DNA of 64,000 nucleotides from the NCBI GenBank assembly GCA_001466705.2, contig LATX02000180.1, positions 248,001 to 312,000 of the forward strand. Reading direction: 5' to 3'. This DNA comes from Moniliophthora roreri. Taxonomy: Eukaryota > Basidiomycota > Agaricomycetes > Agaricales > Marasmiaceae. The notes under the pieces were generated by a model. It had not been told where the DNA came from. It did not search any database and was given only the letters and a program-made list of their open reading frames with translations. Of the stretch, positions 47,550-59,827 are shown in pieces (the stretch's first letter is position 1; the number at the start of each line of letters is the position of its first letter). The translations under genes were made by a program, and so were the position numbers.

Positions 47550-49320
47550 CTATTCAGCTGCCTTCCGGATATCGCAGCATAAGAATGGCCGGTCGAGGCG
47601 TAAACTGAGGCAGGTAATAGAGATACCCATCCCAACTAGGTGGAGAAGTACATATTACCACATCGCTTGTGATCGTCAGGAAGTTTCGTCAGTCTGAATA
47701 CTCGAGACTAGTGGAGAAGACGCCGAAATCGACACCGCAGTGACACGTGGAGTACGGAAAGGAGAGCGGGGAAGCGACTGTACGTTCCTGTGGATAAACC
47801 AATCATCCTGGAAGGCCATATAATCGACGAAGAACGGTCGATGACTCGAGCGCTCGGCGGTCAATCCTCTTAGCTATAGTCGTTGAAGCGAGCACAGCCA
47901 CCAACTCCAAGATAGACTTTGCCGAAAACGAACGAAGCCTGGTCCACCTAGTGGTTTGATGGCTATAGCTGGATGGCATGCTAAATGGAGACGTAGAGCG
48001 AGGGAGGTGAGGATGGAATGGTCAGGACCTCCCCAACACCTTGACTACGGGTGTCTAGAAAAATGCATAAAGGGCAACTCGGATATTGGAGAGTCGACTC
48101 GGCTCACCATGATTCGGGATTAGAAGTGCAGACAAGGGTGTCTGTCATTCTAATGGCTCGCAGGAGAGACCTATCTGCAAGAAAAAGGCCGTGTGCCTTG
48201 GTGAAACACAGGTCCTTATTGGAAAAACCGTGACGGATGATAGTACAGCGATGGATTTCGCCTTGAAAGCGATAGCCTGCAAATTGCCTCGCTTTTGTTT
48301 CTGTCTAGACCGGCGGTATAATTTGAAGAAAAATGAGCCTCCTGAGGTGTGCTCGAGTTCCGAGAAACCACGGAGAGGCATAGTTGAAGATTATCATGGA
48401 AATCGGTGGCGATGGGACCCCGGTTTCTTTTCAAAACGGTCGAGACCCCGTTCGTGGAGCTATGCAATTCGACACGAAACCGATGTCACTGAAAGGTCCT
48501 GAAGACGATGCAGAGGCAACACACCTTCCCAGTACTGCACATAAATCCTCCCAGTACATCAAGCATTCCTCCTTCATGCAAATGAAGATGACCATCCATG
48601 CCAAACTTTTCATGGGTTGACATTGCTGGCTGCGCTAAACCTCTTTGCTTGTAACCACTTTCGCCACAAGTGAAGAAAGAGTCTGGAAGGTTCAAGAAAT
48701 GTGGAGACTTGGCTAAGCGGAATACCTTCGAGTCACGCCTATGAAGTCTCCAAATGGAAGTTTGGCCTTTGACAGCCAATACTACACAGGATCGACAATT
48801 GGAGAAAAAAACAAAACTACTCCGAGCCAAGATCTCAGTCCTTTGTTCCCTTCATCCCTTCTTTATCCCTTCCTTTGTTAACATCACCAATGCTACCGCC
48901 ATTGCCATCGGAATAATCCTCAAATTAGGACTTGTGGGCGCAGGATATGGACACATGCAATTGTCATTGTTTCTTACTGCAAAGGGCGCTGACACTTATT
49001 GTTGCCATCTAGAGCAGACAGCAATTCGCATTTCTTGAGCCGGGAACCAGAGAAAAACTTCCCAAAATGGACAAGACGGGTAGACAACCGACAACACAAG
49101 GGACACTTGTAGCTGCCAAAGCGGGTAATTTTGGGTCGATTGGCCAGTTCTCATTCCAAAAAGGCAATAGTACACGGATTGTAGCATAGGGATTGGACAT
49201 TTTCCATGGCTCGCATGATTCGCATATTTATACGACAGCTCATTCGTTCAACATGTCCCGTCAACAACCCAAATCCGCCCCTTCTCCTCCTCCTCCTCCT
49301 CAATTCCCAGCAAAGTCAGC
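47550..49320. other. Intergenic, no gene seen
   Basis: 1.8 kb with only short overlapping open stretches. The last part is the promoter region of the Clp1-like gene. An ATG at 49254 opens a different frame (MSRQQPKSAPS) that ends without joining the Clp1-like frame. Confidence 0.4.
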
Positions 49321-50537
49321 ATGTTGCGCAACAGTAACCACTCGAAACGCATTTCTTCTCATTCGGAAAACTTGCCTCCGTCTACAAAGTTGTCCTCTCA
49401 TAGGTTCAACCCCATTGCTGCTTCCCGCCGTCAGCGCCGTGTTCGCACAAATGGCGGAGCAGCAATTCACTCCAAATACAACGTCGAACAAGCCCGTCGT
49501 CGTGCTCTGAAGCAACCCGTTCGCTTCGAGGTTGCCTGCGCACCTGTAGTGCGACCTGCGACAGAAGAAACTTCCAAGCCAAAATTCACCGCCCCAGCTC
49601 AAGTGCCTGTAGTCTTGCCTCGAGCTCTCTCACAACCTTCCTACGTTGAGGTTCCCGAGGAGAACCTTTGTGCTGCCTTTGGCTCCACTTATAACGGGGC
49701 CCATCCGCAGTTCTGCAGAGAAATCTTCAAAGAATTCGGTCCAGGGTATGTATCATCACATTCAATATTGTAACCACTCACTGATCGATTACTATCCACA
49801 GAATGCTCAAGACTGTCATCTCAGTCACCGCCGAGGTCCCCAAGAACAAACTCCCCAAGGAGATGGAAGTCTTCGTGCACGATCCAAATGTCCTCGAGCT
49901 TCCCAGCCACATGCTCGCTGTCTATGGCACAACTCCCAGCGCTGCCCCCAACAGCAAGATTGACGTGAAACTCTACCCAGTTCACGCCAACCTTCTTGCT
50001 TCCCACTGTGCCAAACTCAGCCCTTTCGAGCCTTCACCCGTCGCATTGGAACCAGAAAACCCCATGATGACACTCGGCACTGGTGAACCCATCAAAAAAA
50101 CACTCCCTGTCCGTTCAATCCGCCTCCCCAGCCCCCAAACCTTCCCCAAACTCTCCCAATACCTCTACACCCAACGCGCCGAGATCCTCTACGACGCCTT
50201 CCTCCCCACACCAGCCTCCAAATTCATCAACGCCTTCAATGCCGCCGGTACCACCGAACCATCCACCAGCCGCGAAGACACCGAATCAGCCACCTCCTTC
50301 TTTACACATCCACAAAACATGAACCGACAGCTCGAGTTTGCACAAGAGCTCGCCAGAACATATACTGCACACACAATGCTAGAAAAGTTGGCTGTCATTC
50401 ACGGTGTTTGGATGAACGCTTGTGCGTTGGGTGTCTTTGATGAGCCAATGTGGGCTATTATCGATGGGTGTTACGAGGTGTTGATTCGGGCACTCGCGAT
50501 GGGATCGGGTGTTGATCTTGATGCGCAGGAGAATTGA
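49321..50537 (+). CDS. Clp1-like (clampless1) protein
   Basis: Two exons, 49321-49745 and 49802-50537, give 386 residues. A basic, Ser-rich head precedes the conserved body. Family-typical blocks are VPKNKLPKEMEVFVHD, LPSHMLAVYG, VKLYPVHANLLASHCAKL, RLPSPQTFPKLSQYLYTQRAEIL and near the C-terminus HGVWMNACALGVFDEPMW. In Coprinopsis, Clp1 acts downstream of the A mating-type homeodomain pair and is needed for clamp cell formation and the dikaryotic programme; mushroom genomes carry several Clp1-like paralogues. Membership is from motif recognition and I cannot say this is the orthologue. A 32-T tract lies 30 bp after the stop. It faces a second Clp1-like gene. Confidence 0.78.
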
Positions 50538-50564
50538 TGAGCGATTATGGTGTTTTTCTTCTCT

Positions 50565-50599
<35 letters not shown>

Positions 50600-51527
50600 C
50601 CATATGATTCTATGCTCCACATAATATGCCTCTCCACCACGCATCATGCATTTTCTTGCCATACATCGCGATACCCTCTACATCAGTCATACCCCCCATC
50701 TACGCACATGACGGTTTTGAGTAGTAGTAGTAGTATCAAAGAAAAGCAAAATGTACTTTTAGTTGTTTATGATTTAAATATTTGTATGTAGTACGCATTT
50801 GGCTTGGGTATATAGACGCAATAAAAAGCCAAAAAGACTTGTAAAAAAAAAAAAAAACGATGTGTCAAGTGTGATCTTGCCTTGAAAATACCGCTAGGAA
50901 TTGCTTGAGTTGGTAAGAAACTTACTGGCTTAACAGCTACTAGTACTACACTCTACAACGCGCTGTACGTGCAATGTAATGCAACAATTAATATATTCCT
51001 CAACAACCAATACAGTAGCGAAACAAACAGGCAATATTATGTACCAAGTATTACTGAACAACTAGAAAGAAGCGAGAAGCGATCAAGATAAAAAAACCTC
51101 GAGTCGGTGGTACTAGTAAGAGTTTATACGGACCCCAGGGATCTAGGTATATATATGATAGCAAGGATAGCAAGAAGCAAAGGACTGAGAATCACAAGGA
51201 CGAATATATATGATAGTATAATGAAATAAGTAAAAAGAGTCCATGGATCTGGAATATATCGTGCAGGATCGTTCGTGGTATAAAAACGAGAGCAAGGGTA
51301 AAAGGAATGATGAAAGACACCAACTGTATCTTCTTTCGTTGACTGGTCGCAGTCATCTCTAGTAGCATGATCGTGAAACATAACCGTGAGTCATGTGAGG
51401 GGGAGTAATGCCGATTGAATGGTAAAAGCAAAGGTTAACAGCTCGAGGTATCGTGGTTTGAATTTGATGACGACGGCTTGTATCCACGCATGATACATAA
51501 AGATGGCTGTTGAGCCCCGTCAAAGCA
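50538..51527. other. Convergent intergenic region with 32-T tract
   Basis: It lies between the stops of the two Clp1-like genes. It has a T tract at 50568-50599, an A14 tract near 50843-50856 and otherwise AT-rich sequence suited to two overlapping 3' ends. Confidence 0.5.
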
Positions 51528-52322
51528 TCAATCCACCCATCGACCTCTAGCCGACTTGTACCTCGTTCTAAGTCTCCGAGCCTCGGCAGCAACATTCCAA
51601 GCCGTTTTGACGACTTCAGCAATGGGTACGTCCCTTAACCCAAGAGCGAGAATGTTCTGCCAAAGTCCCTGAATAAACCGGATACGACGCTGAAAGATGG
51701 TCTCGTCGTCCAATCTTTCAGCGTACTCGCTCGAGTCTCGGACGCGTGCAGCGAATACCTGCGCCATTTCCGCAGCGTTGGGGAATTCCTCGATTACCTG
51801 GGACGGTAAGAGGCGAGTCGTCAGATAATGCTGGTTCGCCTCGAGACCCATTCCGTATAAAAGTAGAAGAGGAACTGAGGACGGGTTTGGGACGCACAGA
51901 GGTACGACGGGGAGTGTAACGACAGCATGCGGGCTCGATGTCTTAGAGTGGGGTACAGGTGACAATGTACCAGGAGGTGGCACTGGTATGACTTCGGAAC
52001 GAAAACCACGATTGTACAAATTTGCGTCTACGGGTACAAGGGTCGGCTGAGAAGGGATTTGCGAGTTGTCGGAAGGCATATCGGACGGGTAAAGAGCGAG
52101 CAGGTGAGTGGGCATATGGGCATCACGCCGCACAGGCACGTCGATGGAGGAAGGAACGGAGGTCCCAGATGCAAATGTAGACGATATGTTGTACACGTTG
52201 AAATGTTTGTACAGGGCGCTACGAAAAAGCAGGATAAGCAAAATCAGTAAATAGACAATAGAAAGGCACCCGAATACGCACTCCAACGGCTCGTCGTTGG
52301 CCAGATATGACCGGCGTTGCAT
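51528..52322 (-). CDS. Short Clp1-like protein
   Basis: Two exons, 52322-52282 and 52218-51528, give 243 residues. The same order of blocks as in the facing gene is visible in shorter form: MPTHLLALYPSDMP, VVTLPVVPLCVPNPSSVPLLLLYG, then a C-terminal FIQGLWQNILALGLRDVPI block that parallels HGVWMNACALGVFDEPM. The N-terminal third of the longer paralogue is absent. No signal peptide; hydrophobic stretches are Val/Leu/Pro strands. It is probably a diverged Clp1-like paralogue derived from an inverted duplication. The family call is less secure than for its neighbour. Confidence 0.7.
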   Translation of the reverse strand: MQRRSYLANDEPLECVFGCLSIVYLLILLILLFRSALYKHFNVYNISSTFASGTSVPSSIDVPVRRDAHMPTHLLALYPSDMPSDNSQIPSQPTLVPVDANLYNRGFRSEVIPVPPPGTLSPVPHSKTSSPHAVVTLPVVPLCVPNPSSVPLLLLYGMGLEANQHYLTTRLLPSQVIEEFPNAAEMAQVFAARVRDSSEYAERLDDETIFQRRIRFIQGLWQNILALGLRDVPIAEVVKTAWNVAAEARRLRTRYKSARGRWVD

Positions 52323-55300
52323 GATGGATTTTGGAAAGGTCGTAGAGTCGTGGTTTCAAGAACAAAATTATAGAACGCCTGTCGGCGACGTATTATAGGA
52401 ATTCCGAGCGTATCGAGGTCGTAATTAAGATGCAGAGGTCTAAATATCGGATAATCCTGCGATGGAAAGAGCGACTGTCACAGAGCTTTGGGAGGCTTCC
52501 TCACAGGGAGAAAAAGGAAGATGAGGGGAAGGAAGAAAATAAGTTTCCTCTCCAGATGTATAAATCAGATATACGTACAAGGTCAAGTATTTTCCCCTTG
52601 ACAGCTTAGCCGAGGACACGCCTATCGGACGCGTAAGGGTTCTATCAATTCGACGCGTTGCACCTCGTTCTACTGGTCTGGTACCCTCGAGGTAAATATC
52701 CGCCACAGAAGTTGCACCAATTAGAGTAACAAAAGGAAAGGAATCAAAGCGAGTGACGTGGTGGTGGTGGTACAGCAGAGGATTGGAAAAAAAAAAAAGT
52801 TCGGATTCAGCGGGTGATGTCCGAACCGGCAATTGCCGGGAGCTTTCCGCCCTGAATCAATGTCGACTTGTCGCTTCCACTTGCGCCATTACGAAAGTGT
52901 TTCCGGAGTATATAGAGTACTACTTGGAATTCTCCCGGTTCTGCACACCTCATGAGCGTAGCTCAAAGGTCGGACTTCATGGATTCTGCGATCAGACCGA
53001 ATGATACGAGTAGTGAGTTCTCGGCGATTAGTTCCTCAATGGGACGTGTCACTTTCCTCTTCCTAGTACATGTCGCAAAATTGCAGAGCTGATACACTTT
53101 ATCAAATTATCCCGCAGATACGTTTTTCCACTACGGCCAGGGACAAAAACCATGAAAGGTAGAGCGGTAGTGTATCTCCGATTTCCCATTTCCGAATCCC
53201 ATTATGGTTAAATGTGTGCGACGAGTGAGTGCAGTCTACCAGTGATTACGACTAAAGCGGTGGATTATTTCGCCTTATTCTTGGCTTGGAGCGCCTGGTT
53301 TTTGTGTTATTATGGACAACGTATTCGGCTTGCGAGGGCCGTACCCATGCTCATGCTGGTTCGTCCTTACTCAGTCTCGGTGCTGGTCTTGGTCGGTGTA
53401 CCACCAATGGTATTGAATCTACTCAAAGCTACATACTGACATGTAGACGCGCCGAGCTATTCCATCCCTGCCACTGCACCATTCTTGCTATTTCATTCCT
53501 TTCCATGCACCTCCGATCGGACACGTCCTCACGGCCTCCGCCTCCTCGTGAGGTGAGACGGTGCTCACCAGCCCTGGAGATCTGCGTCCTAGTCGGTCTT
53601 GACCTGTCTTGACTTTTGCCTGCTAGATTCCTTGCCCTTCGGGCTAATCGTCCATAGGCGTCGTACTTCATTTCTACTCTCCCGTATCCTAGAAACCTGA
53701 AGCAGGAGCACCTGCCTAATAGTAAAGCATCCCGGCCAATGTAACACACATCCAAGATTCCGTTCGAGACCGGATATCGGAATGCGGGTACAATTACACC
53801 TCACTTGCTGGTACTCGGCACTCTCAAGTGGCTCGATGGTCAAATGTTCGAACGTCCCTCGATCTGACCGAATCTTGATCGAGTTTCAGCTGTCCCGTAA
53901 AAAATGCCCACCTCAATGAGTGGGTAATGGTAATGTCCCTGCGTCTGACTCGATGCACAGGTGGCGGCGACCCTTCCCGGCGTTCCAAAATTGGATGGAT
54001 TCCAGGGAACTCCGTCCCTAGTAGTACATTTGGACTGGTCAGTCTCACTCGAGAGTCGAGTTCCTCAGCCTCTGGCTAGGACCTGCTCACACACGAAGAT
54101 CATTCATCATAGAAGCTCGGGAATCACTCTCGAGGCGTGATGGATGTCTGACGTGTTCTGGAACTCCCCCTCTGGCTTCTAATTCAACTGATGGATTATA
54201 GACCGAAATTGAACATGGCGCGACTTCCATGAATTTCTCTGCTCACCTCGGTCTGTGGCTTCACCTTTAGGCTGGAATTACCGATGACACTCCGACAAAC
54301 TGGTTGAAGCTAACCGTATGGGGACGATTATAGAAACCAAGTGGAGAGTGGTATCTTTTCTTCCAGTCTTCTGGAATCTTGCCAACTTGAATCAATAGGT
54401 CCATCGGACAACGCACCGAATTGTAACTCTATCGTCAATAGTCCGCGGTGGCTTGTCACTCGGTATAGAGGTGCACGTCCAAGGTGGCTTTCGTAGTGAT
54501 TCGTAACGGAATGAGTTACACAAACACAGCTCTAACACCTATTCTGTTTCCCGAAATCAGTAACGACATCTTTTGAATGAGTGGGCGATGCGCCCTCACC
54601 TCACATAGCGGCTAGAAAGCGGCCTTAGGCTGATAGTTCCTGTCAAAGAGAGTCGGGTTCCTGTTTGCTCGCCAAGCGTTGGAGTCGAAAACACCCAAAG
54701 AGGTGATGCCGTGGAGATATCGTACATTGGGGCCCCATCAAATAGGTCTTTTCAATGGCCGTGTAGTCGTTAGCGGCGGCTTGTTCAGTGTCGAGTTCCG
54801 GGTATCGACGCCAGTTCACCTCAAGCGAGATGTTGTATGGCAGCTGCCACACCGGGGCCACCAGCCTATTTTGGTAAAGAATGCAACATATAGAACCGAC
54901 ATGTTCAAACCCAGGTGCCTCTGCAAACCGATAGCGTCGATAAGAATTTTGTCCCTCGTTCGTGTCCACTTGGTTGACGGGTTTGACTACTTCTGTCAGT
55001 GTTGGGTAATCCAAACGTCCGGCGCGCATTCTGTAGATTACAAAACCTTGAGTTAATAGTTAATGAAACCAAGCGCTTGCCCCCAGGATGTGAAGGAATA
55101 TCCAAACAACACCTGCTTTCCCCCGTCATTTATCATCCACAGCTCGTTCGTTTGACTAGACCCTTTGGTCTTACGGGTACTTCCTCTGTCCTCCCCAGTC
55201 TCTTTTGCAGTGGCTGTATCCTCCATCGTTCGGACTTGTTCCTCTGCAAGTGGGGCCTGTTGCTATTCTCCGCATCGCAAGGTCTGGGTCGTCCGAGGAT

Positions 55301-55503
55301 GCAATACTGTCCACGATGAAGTCCGTTTTCACATGTCTTAAACAGCTTCGTTAGGTCAGAAGGCCTGGTAAATGGACGAGTGGAGAGAATCTGGAGATGA
55401 TGAATAGCTAAGACATTCTCCTGAAAATGATCGATTGTCCATTAAGGTTTACATAGCCAATGGTATCGCAACGAAAAGTGGCGTTTGAACTTGTTTACAG
55501 TAA
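52323..55503. other. 3.2-kb region without convincing gene
   Basis: Open stretches of 75-130 codons occur on both strands (for example 53286-53612 + and 54643-55029 -). None carries a domain, consistent splice sites or clear protein-like composition. It may contain old, decayed insertions. Confidence 0.4.
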
Positions 55504-57759
55504 CTAAGCTTGCCCTGTTTCGTTACACGGAGCTATTGGGCGAACATGCTCAGAATGTGCCTCATGTCTTTGTTCTTGGACCGCTCACCTTCTAAACCTG
55601 AGAGTCCTGATACGTTCCGGCAGATATATCGAGGCAGCTGGTTTGCTGGTCCGGTGACTTCAAAGTTCGAGAACTGAATGTCGGAGCATCCAACAGCAGA
55701 GCTACACTCGATATCAACAACTGTGGATAGATTTAATTTCAGACTGTTGGTATAGATAAAGAGTAAATCACTTTTGTTCGTCAAAGCAGTCCCAGTCCAA
55801 TTTTCGAAACGCAAATCACTGAACATTAGCTGTGATGGAAGATCGCCACTAGTATGAGAACTTCAGCCTGGGACTGAGAATAGGAGGAAGCAAATATTCA
55901 TACGAGTGCCCGCCATTAGTCTGATAAAGGTGGAGGGGATTATTGACTCGATCCAACACTACATCCCGAGCAGTTAAGTTGCGCACGAAACCTACCACAC
56001 TAGATTGAGAGAGAGATCGACCAGATCTTAAGGAATGCTCAAACCTCCGCCTCCGCCTCCACCTGTTGGTGGCGCGCCATTGACAGAACCAGTCCAACTT
56101 TTAAAATAAACCTATCGTCATTTGAGTGTCAGTTTCGATAACATGTCACGAAACGAAATGGCGTTGCTAACCCCGCTGCCCATATTCGCTGAAAAGAAGT
56201 CATTATCTTTGGCGTTAGCAATACCTTCTCAAGTACTCACGTTGTATGTTAGAGTCGATCCGTCGAAGCTGTCGATATATCGCTGTACTTAGGAACACCA
56301 AGACTGCAAGTGACACGATGCTTACTGTCGCATTCTCTAGCAGCACGTTCTCAACAAGGTCACTCTGGCAGGAAACGTCAGATACGATAGTATGATTCAT
56401 TGAGATTTGCTAACCAAGTTGGAATATTGACCCAATGAGCCAATGGCAATTCCGTTACCCCCACGGCACATAATGTTCCGGGCTACGACATTTGACGAGT
56501 TCTGCTCTTTATGAGGATTAAGGATCCTAAGATTTGAAGTAAGCTCACCCCTTTGATTGCCAAACAGTCGTCTCCGCAAGTTATATCCCAATTGAGCATC
56601 GTGACTTCGTCGCTTCTGTACGTGTTGATGCCTAGAAGTCGTCAAATTCAGACACTTCTAATTCTCAGCAGTTTTGCGTTACCATCAGTATTAGGGACGA
56701 TGCTGCAAGACATGAGCAAAGCGCACACAAGCAAGGGAATAACTAGACCTACTTCTTTCCGGCATACAGCGGATCCTGATTCGTGGCATTGCAAAGCATT
56801 CCATCGTAGGTGATGTTCTTGGAATGTGAAACCGTGTTGCACCAGAAAGGCTGGGCTTCGATACGGAAATCTCGCACAATCCCGTTCGTAGCATTGTTAA
56901 TAGTCAAGGATATTGGGCGTCCATCCCCATCTTGTCTCGTTCTGTTCGCGAAATATGACCACCAAATCTGCAAGAACAAAAAAGTTGTTAGGTGAACTAA
57001 CAACCATAGGATGTAACGCACCTGTCCATTTCCATCTAATCCACCTTCTGAGTGCCCATCAATAACAAAGTTATTTCCAGTGACGACAAACCAGGACGCT
57101 TGGCTCTAGAGTCACCAGGTGAGCGTTCAAGTGGTTAATAATGTGGGAGAAGGTGGGCGCTTTGTCAGCGAAGAACGGTTCTCCTTTCAATTCCTTCTAG
57201 CAGCCCACAAACTACTCGATCAAGATGCCGTGCATGATTGAGACCCACCTGGATGAATACCACGCGGTACGTGTTCTCGGCGTTTAGCCAATATTCGATA
57301 TCTGGCTTGAACTAATTGTCCCTGACGTCAGGACGCGCAACCTTTACGAACCGAAAAAGCTGACCTTCAAGACACCGCGAAGGTCTACCTGTGCATCTCG
57401 CAGCTCCCATGTCATTTTCCTTTTGCTCTTTAGGATTGGCTTTTGCGGTTTTCGTTTGCACTCACCTGGTGATATTGTATGTGCCAGGTTCAAATGTCGT
57501 CAACCCAGATTGCCCGCATTTCGCTATCGCAGCTTCAACCTAATACAGCCAACTGTCAATCTCGGTTCTAACTGGCGGCTCCCAAAAAATGTACGCTAAC
57601 CTGGTCGGTATCATCAAATCCATCCCCGAGTGGCGTTAAGACGCAGTTGCTCTCGAAAGCCGAGCCAGGCCTTTGGTCCCTGTCCTCGACCTTGGCAGCA
57701 AAGGATGGGATCGCCGACCAAATGGCAGCACAGACGAGCCATTTATCAAGGATTAGCAT
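55504..57759 (-). CDS. GH28 pectinase, exo-polygalacturonase-like
   Basis: Seventeen exons: 57759-57601, 57539-57466, 57425-57365, 57311-57249, 57105-57022, 56967-56753, 56702-56683, 56631-56549, 56501-56415, 56364-56326, 56268-56241, 56188-56172, 56111-56045, 55991-55904, 55848-55772, 55720-55589 and 55532-55504, giving 440 residues. A signal peptide (LVCAAIWSAIPSFAA) starts a right-handed beta-helix protein. Motifs are IDGHSEGGLDGNGQIWW, the catalytic NWD and GDD pair (NWDITCGDDCLAIKGNS), GGNGIAIGSLGQY, YFKSWTG and the ending PCNETGQA. Several N-glycosylation sequons fit secretion. GH28 exo-enzymes remove galacturonate from pectin ends. The usual GHG motif is GNG here. The last intron was set to recover the family's PCNETG ending. 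Confidence 0.93.
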
Positions 57760-57872
57760 CTTGTTTCAAGGGATTGGATGAGAGTCCGAATTGCAATCTG
57801 CAAGTGGTCTAAATATCTTCGACGGTAGGACTATCACGGGGCATCGTGCAACGGACCGTAGGTCTCGTTCAG

Positions 57873-58024
57873 CTTCTGTAAAGCATGAATGATCACTATC
57901 ACGAGTTACTTTCGCGATTCACTGGCTCCGTCATTGCAGGTTTTCATACTTCTGTGGAGCATGGACGACCACTACCACGAGCTACTTTCGCGATTCACTG
58001 GCCTCGTCGTTGCAGGTTCTCATA
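57873..58024. repeat. Two tandem 76-bp units
   Basis: Units 57873-57948 and 57949-58024 start CTTCTGT(A/G)(A/G)AGCATG and end GGTT(T/C)TCATA, with about 85-90% identity by eye. They lie upstream of the GH28 gene, about 110-265 bp before its ATG, so they could be promoter repeats. Confidence 0.8.
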
Positions 58025-59827
58025 CTGTCAGTGAGAGCGATTAGGGCATATGATGTTATAAGCTTTGGAGTCACTCGCCCGTACCCGGCCCGTTTCTTGC
58101 GGTGGTCGTGCGGGCTCGATTGGTGACGTGACATCGAGGTCTACCTCCCTGCTGGTTTATCTTTTTTTTTTTTTACAAACGACAGATGGCTCTCATCCCA
58201 TTTCAATTGTTTGTTGTTGCGCTGACCGAAAGGAGCGGCATGGTTTTCAATATCACTCAGGGACTATATTCGCAGGTTCTCATCTTATGTCTTCAGTCCG
58301 GGAATCATGTAGGTACAATCAATACACGGGAAGTCCCCTTACATTATCTCTTACAGCATACAAGCGAGGATAATGACCGCAGGCACGGGAATTTATTATG
58401 TCTTATCCGCTGAACTTCCGACATTAGCTGCAAGAACCGTGCGGTCCTGTTACAACCTATGCAGATTCGTCTTCCACGTTGACTATGGTCAGTCAATATT
58501 CTGACGGTGGTGTCGTGTACTGACAAGCAAGGACCTTTGGAGTGCAACTCTTCAAGAATGGTATTGTAGGGGGTTCCGAGAGGTTTGTCTATAGGGGGGC
58601 CTGGAAGTCGTACCGCAGACCCAGTTCCGGACGAAATGACACGAAATCCTGCCTTTCTTTACAGCTAGTAAGGATAAAAAAGGCTTGTAAAAGGCTCATT
58701 GACGTACGATAAAACATGGTGCCCCTCCATATACCTATTTTGATCACTAGCACAAACGACGCAGAAAAGCAGCCTTGGTTTGAAAACAGCAGATTCTCGC
58801 GGTGCTGCATTAGCCATGGGTGCGTCCGATGGGTGTGTAGTCACAGGCTCTGTTTCGTTTGGCGGAGTACTGATGTTCACTCCTGGTGCGGTTGCGGATG
58901 CTGGTGCGGGTGCAGGTGCAGGTGTTTCCGATTGTACACGTTATAAACGATGATCAGCATGGCTCAGCAGAGGGTCTTTGGCCCTTCCAGGATCCATGAT
59001 ATCCTGAAAGTGAATGAGTGAGTAAAGGAATAAGAACACAGAATGATTTTGCTTCAGCAGTATCTAGAACATTTGCTGGTCATTGTCTCAACCCAGAACT
59101 AGTCATTCTTGAATGGGTAGATCGTGATTCCACTCTGGATACTCCAGCCGGTATTGTAGCGAGGTCCTTGAAGTGGCAGAGGAGATAGGCGCGACCTCGT
59201 CTAGGTACATCGACAGTCGACCACAGTCTTGCAGTCTTGGATTAGTCTCGAGTATCCAGGCTAACGATACACATTCACGATTGCAAGCCGCGATGCGTGG
59301 ATAGCCCGGACGCGCAACATTAAGCACTCGAGGAGAACACAATACCACCCAGCGTTCCGTCCTCACTGAAAATGCCGTTGTGGGTCCATTGTACAGGATA
59401 CCTCGAGAATTCATACTTGAGGACACCTCAAGCAAACCGATTCATGAAAGAATATGAGACAAATCCATGTCGGGAAGAGACCACATACTGTAAACATTGC
59501 CTTTGTATATTCAGTCATGGCTGCCGTTGCTCCCATCCTAGAAATCTCACACGCGTCTACAGAATTGGGTGATACAAGCTCACCATATTACTTCCTTGCC
59601 ACCAACGCGTCGCCAACTTCCGACAGTGAATATCTTCCAAGAAAGAAACATTCGAAAATCCGGAGTACAGCTTCGCATCTCTCCCTGACTTCGAGTTCAT
59701 ATCTCACTTCCGTTTCACCTGAAGGTCACCCATAAGAACGACAGCAAAGTCGCGCGTCTTCAAAAATAAGCCAAAAACCATGTTAATCTTTGTTCTTATA
59801 ATGGACACGAACAGCATGCACAACTTT
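58025..59827. other. Intergenic, no convincing gene
   Basis: A Pro/Ala/Thr-rich minus-strand stretch near 58665-58930 and an open stretch at 59103-59435 (-) lack domains or splice logic. I call no gene. Confidence 0.4.

Noticed and set aside
54643..55029. 128-codon minus-strand open stretch
   Set aside because: The opposite strand is open over the same span, no domain is visible, and no upstream or downstream exons could be joined.
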